A DNA stretch of 64,000 nt from Mycoplasmatota bacterium (GTDB taxonomy: Bacteria > Bacillota_I > Bacilli_A > Izemoplasmatales > Hujiaoplasmataceae): positions 1 through 64,000 of the forward strand of contig JAQIBJ010000077.1 in the NCBI GenBank assembly GCA_027859085.1. Reading direction: 5' to 3'. The stretch's first letter is position 1; each line of letters opens with the position of its first letter. This document shows positions 58,768-64,000 of this stretch, piece by piece. Made by a program: the position numbers and the translations under genes. The notes under the pieces are model-generated. The model had not been told where the DNA came from. It saw only the letters and a program-made list of their open reading frames with translations, and ran no database searches.

Positions 58768-60062
58768 ACAGCATCTCCTATTAAATCATGCCCGAAAATC
58801 GTTGTAATTTTCACATCAATGATATTTCCTATCTCAATAGCTTTATCTGATTGAAATACAATCATACCATCGATATCATCTGGCGCAAAAGCAAAGGATC
58901 TACCATAGTAAAATTTCGTTTCGGGATCATAATTTTCAATTAATGTTCTATGAACTTTACCAATTTGTTTTTTATTTAGTTTTCTAGCAATCTTTTTTTG
59001 TAAACGCATGATTTTATCTAAACGTTCTTCTTTAATATCATCAGGTATTTGATCTTCCATAGAATAAGCTTTTGTATCTTCTTCTTTAGAATACGCAAAA
59101 ACACCCAATCGATCAAATTCATATGTTTCAGTGAAATCGTAAAGCTGATTAAAATCTTCTTCTGTTTCACCAGGAAAGCCAACAATATAAGTGGTTCTTA
59201 TAATGGCTTCGGGAATTTCATGTCTAATTTTATTAAGTAAGTTTATGATTAATTCCTGGTCACCTCTTCGATTCATATTCTTTAAAACACGATTCGAAAT
59301 ATGTTGAATTGGAATATCAAAATATGCCATAGCTTTTGGATTGTTTTTAATTTCATCAATCAATACATCAGTAATCTCATCTGGATATAAATATAGCACT
59401 CTAATCATTTCAACGTCTTGAATTTTTGATATTTCACGAATGAGTTTATGCAATTGTGATTGATGATTAGGGTCAATATCAGAGCCATATCTCGAAGTAT
59501 CTTGACTAATTAAGTTAATCTCTTTTGCCCCGTTTTCAGCCAGTAACTTACATTCAGATACGACTTCATCAAATGGTTTAGATCTAAAACCACCTCTAAT
59601 CAATGGAATTGCACAATAGGTACAATTATTATTACAACCTTCACCAATCTTTACATAAGGTGAGAAATTAGAAGTTGTTAGTAATCTATTTTCATATCTT
59701 AAAGGTGAAAATTTAATATGGTCTTCAGAAAATAAATCATTTAAAATTAAATGGATTTTTGGATAATCTTGTAAAGTAATGACTTTATCAATAAAAGGCA
59801 TTTCTTTTTCTAATTTTTCTTTATATCTTTTTGCATAACACCCAGTAACAATTAATTTTTTATTGTAAATTTTCATTTCATTAATGGTATCTAAGGTCTC
59901 TTTTTTTGCGGACTCAATAAAGCCACAAGTATTAATAAATATGGCATCAGCTTCAGCAGGATCACTCACAATTTTACATCCTGCTTGATGAAGTATACCT
60001 AATATCATTTCTGAATCAACTAGGTTTTTTGCACAACCTAAACTGATAAATCCTATTTTCAT
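58764..60062 (-). CDS. rimO: Ribosomal protein S12 methylthiotransferase
   Basis: ISLGCAKNLVDSE, INTCGFIESAKKE, EGCNNNCTYCAIPLIRG, QDTSRYG. Confidence 0.95.
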   Translation of the reverse strand: MKIGFISLGCAKNLVDSEMILGILHQAGCKIVSDPAEADAIFINTCGFIESAKKETLDTINEMKIYNKKLIVTGCYAKRYKEKLEKEMPFIDKVITLQDYPKIHLILNDLFSEDHIKFSPLRYENRLLTTSNFSPYVKIGEGCNNNCTYCAIPLIRGGFRSKPFDEVVSECKLLAENGAKEINLISQDTSRYGSDIDPNHQSQLHKLIREISKIQDVEMIRVLYLYPDEITDVLIDEIKNNPKAMAYFDIPIQHISNRVLKNMNRRGDQELIINLLNKIRHEIPEAIIRTTYIVGFPGETEEDFNQLYDFTETYEFDRLGVFAYSKEEDTKAYSMEDQIPDDIKEERLDKIMRLQKKIARKLNKKQIGKVHRTLIENYDPETKFYYGRSFAFAPDDIDGMIVFQSDKAIEIGNIIDVKITTIFGHDLIGDAV

Positions 60063-60072
60063 AATTCCACTC

Positions 60073-61929
60073 CTAAATTGGTTTGTTTAAAAATTGAGAA
60101 TTGTATAAATCTGCATACACCCCATTTTGATTTAATAATGACTGGTGATCGCCTTGTTCTACTATTTTACCATGATCCATAACCAATATCAGATTTGCGT
60201 TTTTAATGGTTGATAATCGATGGGCAATCACAAATGAAGTTTTCCCTTCCATCATTTTTAACATAGCATTTTGAATATAACTTTCAGTCCTAGTATCTAC
60301 TGAAGAGGTTGCTTCATCCAATATTAATATTTTAGGATCAAAGAGAATTGCTCTTGCAATTGTTAATAACTGTTTTTGTCCTTGTGAAATATTGTCAGCA
60401 TCTTCTTTTAAAACAGTGTCATAACCTTCAGGTAAAGTTTCAATATAATGATGAACATGTGCTTTTTTACACGCTTCTATAATTTCTTCATCTGTTGCAT
60501 CAGCCTTCCCATATGCAATATTATCACGTATGGTTCCTGAGAACAACCAAGTATCTTGCAATACCATACCAAATTGTTTTCTTAATAACACTCTTGGGAT
60601 TTCAGTTGTTTTCATACCATCAACTAAAATAGAACCTTTATCTATATCATAAAATCTCATTAATAAATTAACCAATGTTGTTTTACCAGCGCCAGTATGT
60701 CCAACAATAGCAATTTGTCTTCCTGGATCAACTTCTAAATTAAGATTTTGGATTAATTCAGTATCTTCTTTATATGAAAAATCAACATCATCAAACACGA
60801 CATGTCCTTTGGCTGATAGTTCTTTGAATCCTGCTTCTTCCACTTCATTTAATTCTTCTTCTTCGTCTAATACTTTGAAAATACGTTCTGCACCTGCAAT
60901 CGTTGACTGAAGTTGATTAACGATGTTGGCAATATTTAGGATTGGATTTACAAAACTCCTTTGATATTGAACAAATACAGTAATGTCACCAATCAACAAA
61001 GGACTCGGTAATCCTGCCATATACCCACCAACAATAACCACCATTACATAACCAATATTACTAATAAATTCCATGATAGGTCGAATCAATCCACTTAAGA
61101 ATTGTGCGCCTTTCATTTGACCAGCAAGGCTATGATTAATTTTACTAAAATCTTGATATGATTCTTCTTGTTTATTGAATAATTTTACAATTTTACTTGC
61201 TGTAAACATCTCTTCAATATGTCCATTTAAAACACCCAATTCTTTTTGTTGAGCTTTAAATTTCTTTTGTGATTTCTTCGCAATAGTTGCTGTAGCTAAT
61301 ATAAACAGTGGTAAAGCCAATAAAGCGATAATGGTTAATTTCCATGAAATGATAAACATCATCACCAATATCCCTATAACAATAAATGTCGAGGATATAA
61401 TATTGATTAAACTTTGTTGAATAGAGTTCGTTACTATGTCAACATCATTCGAGAAAACAGATAACACATCTCCTGTTTGTTTTTCATCAAAATATTTGAT
61501 TGGTAATTTTTCTAGTTTCTCACGTAAATCATTACGCATTTTCTTACCAATATTAATACTGACTTTATTCCCTATTAACATCATAATCACTTCAAAAATA
61601 AAGCGTATGACATATAATATAATTACAATGATAAAATATCGCATGATGTTTTGTGTGCCTTCATCATTTGATATTTCTCCATTAACCATTCTTTGCATAT
61701 CATTTAAAATAAATCGAATGAAGTTTGGTCCAACAACCGCAACTCCTGAGACAATAATTGTAAATATAGAAATTAACAATAACTGCCATTTATATTTTCC
61801 TATGTAATCCAAAAGACGTTTAGTTGTCCCTTTAAAATCTTTTGCTTTTTCAGCAGGACGCCCCAAAGGCATTCCATGCCCTGGTCCACTATTTTGATTT
61901 TTGTCTTTTTCTCTTTTTTTATCTGTCAT
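60073..61929 (-). CDS. ABC exporter half-transporter (canonical Walker B, signature SQGQ)
   Basis: VGHTGAGKTTLVNL, ISQGQKQLLTIARA, ILILDEATSSVD, IAHRLSTI. Confidence 0.95.
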   Translation of the reverse strand: MTDKKREKDKNQNSGPGHGMPLGRPAEKAKDFKGTTKRLLDYIGKYKWQLLLISIFTIIVSGVAVVGPNFIRFILNDMQRMVNGEISNDEGTQNIMRYFIIVIILYVIRFIFEVIMMLIGNKVSINIGKKMRNDLREKLEKLPIKYFDEKQTGDVLSVFSNDVDIVTNSIQQSLINIISSTFIVIGILVMMFIISWKLTIIALLALPLFILATATIAKKSQKKFKAQQKELGVLNGHIEEMFTASKIVKLFNKQEESYQDFSKINHSLAGQMKGAQFLSGLIRPIMEFISNIGYVMVVIVGGYMAGLPSPLLIGDITVFVQYQRSFVNPILNIANIVNQLQSTIAGAERIFKVLDEEEELNEVEEAGFKELSAKGHVVFDDVDFSYKEDTELIQNLNLEVDPGRQIAIVGHTGAGKTTLVNLLMRFYDIDKGSILVDGMKTTEIPRVLLRKQFGMVLQDTWLFSGTIRDNIAYGKADATDEEIIEACKKAHVHHYIETLPEGYDTVLKEDADNISQGQKQLLTIARAILFDPKILILDEATSSVDTRTESYIQNAMLKMMEGKTSFVIAHRLSTIKNANLILVMDHGKIVEQGDHQSLLNQNGVYADLYNSQFLNKPI

Positions 61930-63767
61930 CGTATTTCCTCCTCATCCAATTGTGATAAGGCGATTTCTTTGTATACTTCGCACGTTTCAAGCAATTCTTT
62001 ATGTTTACCAATACCAACCATTTTACCTTCTTGTAAAACAATGATTTTATCAGCATCCATAATGGTTCCAATTCTTTGAGCCACAATAAATACCGTTGCG
62101 TCATTAACTTGATCTCTTAATGCTTTTCTTAAAACAGAATCTGTTTTAAAATCTAAAGCTGAAAAGCTATCATCAAAAACAAAGATTTTAGGTCTTCTAA
62201 CAATCGCTCTAGCGATTGATAAACGTTGTTTCTGTCCACCGGAAAAATTACTTCCACCTTGGTCTACAACAGCGTCATAGCCATCATCCAATTCGTTAAT
62301 AAATTCTTCTGCTTGAGCAATCTCAGCAGCTTTTTTAATTTCTTCATCATCTGCATAATCAGCGCCATAAGCAATATTAGATTTTATAGTACCACTAAAC
62401 AAAGATGCTGTTTGAGGAACAAAACCGATCAATGATCTTAATTTATTTAATTTGATATCTTTGATAAGAACATTATCGATTTTTAATTCTCCTTGGCTGA
62501 TATCAAAAAATCGTGGTAAAAGATTTACAACTGTTGATTTACCTGACCCAGTCGAGCCAATAATGGCGATGGTTTCACCAGGTTCAGCTTTAAAATTAAT
62601 ATCTGTTAAGACATTCTTATCTGCATCTGGAAACTTAAAACAAACATTTTTATATTCAACTTTTCCTTTAAATGAATAATCATTAAATTCATCATTACCA
62701 GTATCGTGAATTGAAGTTTCTAAATCTAATATTTCTTGAATTCTTTTTCCTGACACTTCAGCTCTAGGATACATAATAAAGGTAAATGTTAACATTAAAA
62801 TACTAAATAGCATTTGGAATGCATATTGAATTAATGCAGATACATTTCCTAATCCAACATAATCAGTAATCTGACCATCTATAACCATTCGAAAAGCAAA
62901 GAAGACAACAGTTAAAACCACCAAGTTAAATATCAAATTAATACTTGGATTAAGTGTTGACATAATTCTCCCGGCTCTATACCCAACATCTGCTAAATCA
63001 TCATTGGTTTTAGCAAAACGGTTCACTTCTCTATCCCCTTGTCCAAACGCTCTAATGACCCTCACACCATTGATACTTTCTCTTGTGACTAATGTCAATT
63101 TATCAACTCTTTTTTGGAAGAGTTTGAATAAAGGCATCACCAATTTAAACATAACAAAAATGATAATGGCCAACAAAGGAATCCCTGTTAAAATAACCAA
63201 CGTTAAAGTTACATCTTTTTGTAAAGAGAAAATCAAAGCACCGATAAATATAATTGGTATTCTCAGCACCATTCTCAATGCCATAATAATAAAGTTTTGG
63301 ACTTGCATCACATCGTTTGTTGCTCTTGTAATTAAAGTCGATGTCCCATGTAAACCTGTTTCATATAACGATAGTGAATTAATCTTTTTATAATAAGCAC
63401 TTCTTATGTCTTCGCCAACTTTACTAGAAACATCACTAGATAAATACATTAATGCTATAAAACTTAAAGTTGATACAAAAGTGACACCCAACATAATTGA
63501 ACCATAGTGAATAATAACATCAAAATCAGATGTTTGTTCAACTTGACATATTGCTGGATTTGCTTCTATATCACATCGTTCAACATTAACCCATTCTCCA
63601 CCGACTAATTCTTGAAAGTTTGCATCAAGTCCTTCACCAATAATTCTACTCATATAATTTGGTAATAAAAGGGTTCCAAACGCTGTTAATGTGACCAAAA
63701 TAAATATTATAAATACTTTAAATTTATAAGGTTTTAAATATTTAAACATTCCTATCATTAATGTCAT
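61926..63767 (-). CDS. ABC exporter half-transporter (Walker B Asp, H-loop Gln)
   Basis: IGSTGSGKSTVVNL, FSGGQKQRLSIARA, IFVFDDSFSALD, VAQRIGTI. Confidence 0.95.
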   Translation of the reverse strand: MTLMIGMFKYLKPYKFKVFIIFILVTLTAFGTLLLPNYMSRIIGEGLDANFQELVGGEWVNVERCDIEANPAICQVEQTSDFDVIIHYGSIMLGVTFVSTLSFIALMYLSSDVSSKVGEDIRSAYYKKINSLSLYETGLHGTSTLITRATNDVMQVQNFIIMALRMVLRIPIIFIGALIFSLQKDVTLTLVILTGIPLLAIIIFVMFKLVMPLFKLFQKRVDKLTLVTRESINGVRVIRAFGQGDREVNRFAKTNDDLADVGYRAGRIMSTLNPSINLIFNLVVLTVVFFAFRMVIDGQITDYVGLGNVSALIQYAFQMLFSILMLTFTFIMYPRAEVSGKRIQEILDLETSIHDTGNDEFNDYSFKGKVEYKNVCFKFPDADKNVLTDINFKAEPGETIAIIGSTGSGKSTVVNLLPRFFDISQGELKIDNVLIKDIKLNKLRSLIGFVPQTASLFSGTIKSNIAYGADYADDEEIKKAAEIAQAEEFINELDDGYDAVVDQGGSNFSGGQKQRLSIARAIVRRPKIFVFDDSFSALDFKTDSVLRKALRDQVNDATVFIVAQRIGTIMDADKIIVLQEGKMVGIGKHKELLETCEVYKEIALSQLDEEEIR

Positions 63768-64000
63768 CCTCCTCGAAGTGTTCTCTTAATTTAAAATATA
63801 CTTTTTCTCTCATAATTTCTAATAATTCTCGTTCTTCTTCACTTAAGGCACTATTGATCAAATTTTCCCAATCTTCTAATATACTATGAACTTTTCCAGC
63901 AACTTCTTTTCCTTTATCTGTAATACTGATAATATAAGAACGTCCATCATCTGGGTCTTTTTTCTTTGTGACCAACCCATCTTTTACCATTTGGTTCACA
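63742..64000 (-). CDS. MarR-family regulator, 5' portion outside the window
   Basis: LVTKKKDPDDGRSYIISITDKGKEV; runs off the window end. Confidence 0.85.
   Translation of the reverse strand, partial: VNQMVKDGLVTKKKDPDDGRSYIISITDKGKEVAGKVHSILEDWENLINSALSEEERELLEIMREKVYFKLREHFEEDDINDRNV

Noticed and set aside
61919-62104. 61-aa ORF in a shifted frame at the end of the second ABC gene
   Set aside because: Out-of-frame shadow of an intact ABC C-terminus.
60073-63999. Considered whether the ABC pair plus MarR is a bacteriocin or RiPP export system
   Set aside because: No precursor peptide or modification enzyme nearby; fits a generic MarR-regulated multidrug-type exporter.
1-64000. CRISPR arrays, prophage, restriction-modification or other defence islands
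   Set aside because: No regularly spaced repeats, phage structural genes or defence gene clusters seen; the only mobile element recognised is the IS110 at the left edge.

Overview
AT-rich chromosomal window from a low-GC Firmicute/Mollicute-like bacterium. The lineage is inferred from Bacillus-type synteny blocks that lack some wall-associated genes; it is not proven. Most genes lie on the minus strand and most are housekeeping. Contents include: an IS110-family transposase with a structured leader at the left edge; a redox-type cluster (two DUF438/PAS proteins, aldehyde dehydrogenase, TrxB, Crp/Fnr regulator); a GGDEF/HD-GYP c-di-GMP protein; tRNA-Leu(CAA); two heterodimeric ABC exporters; argS; ABC-F; pyk; S20; a B. 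subtilis-like yqe/com cluster (yqeG-yqeH-yqeK-rsfS-yqeM-comEA-comEC-holA-rpsT); a B. subtilis-like recD2-alaS-ruvX-yrzB-trmR-trhP1/2-greA-mtnN block; gap; spx-like; pepF; trpS; an HPr/Crh-like and EIIB-like pair; ppa; DUF368; and rimO. T-box leaders precede alaS (GCU) and trpS (UGG). Main points for follow-up: (1) an adjacent pair of PTS-like proteins that both lack the phosphoacceptor residue (HPr with Gln15/Ser46 = Crh-like; membrane-anchored EIIB-like with Cys->Asp), plus a cre-like site at a classic activation position upstream of gap; (2) a perfect TGTGA-N6-TCACA palindrome that overlaps the stop codon/terminator of the Crp/Fnr gene and lies at -41.5 of the next gene's promoter; (3) a ComEA with seven tandem SLBB-like repeats; (4) a GH65-fold protein that has lost its catalytic Glu; (5) a putative IS110 bridge RNA. 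No database search or folding program was run; family calls come from motif recognition.
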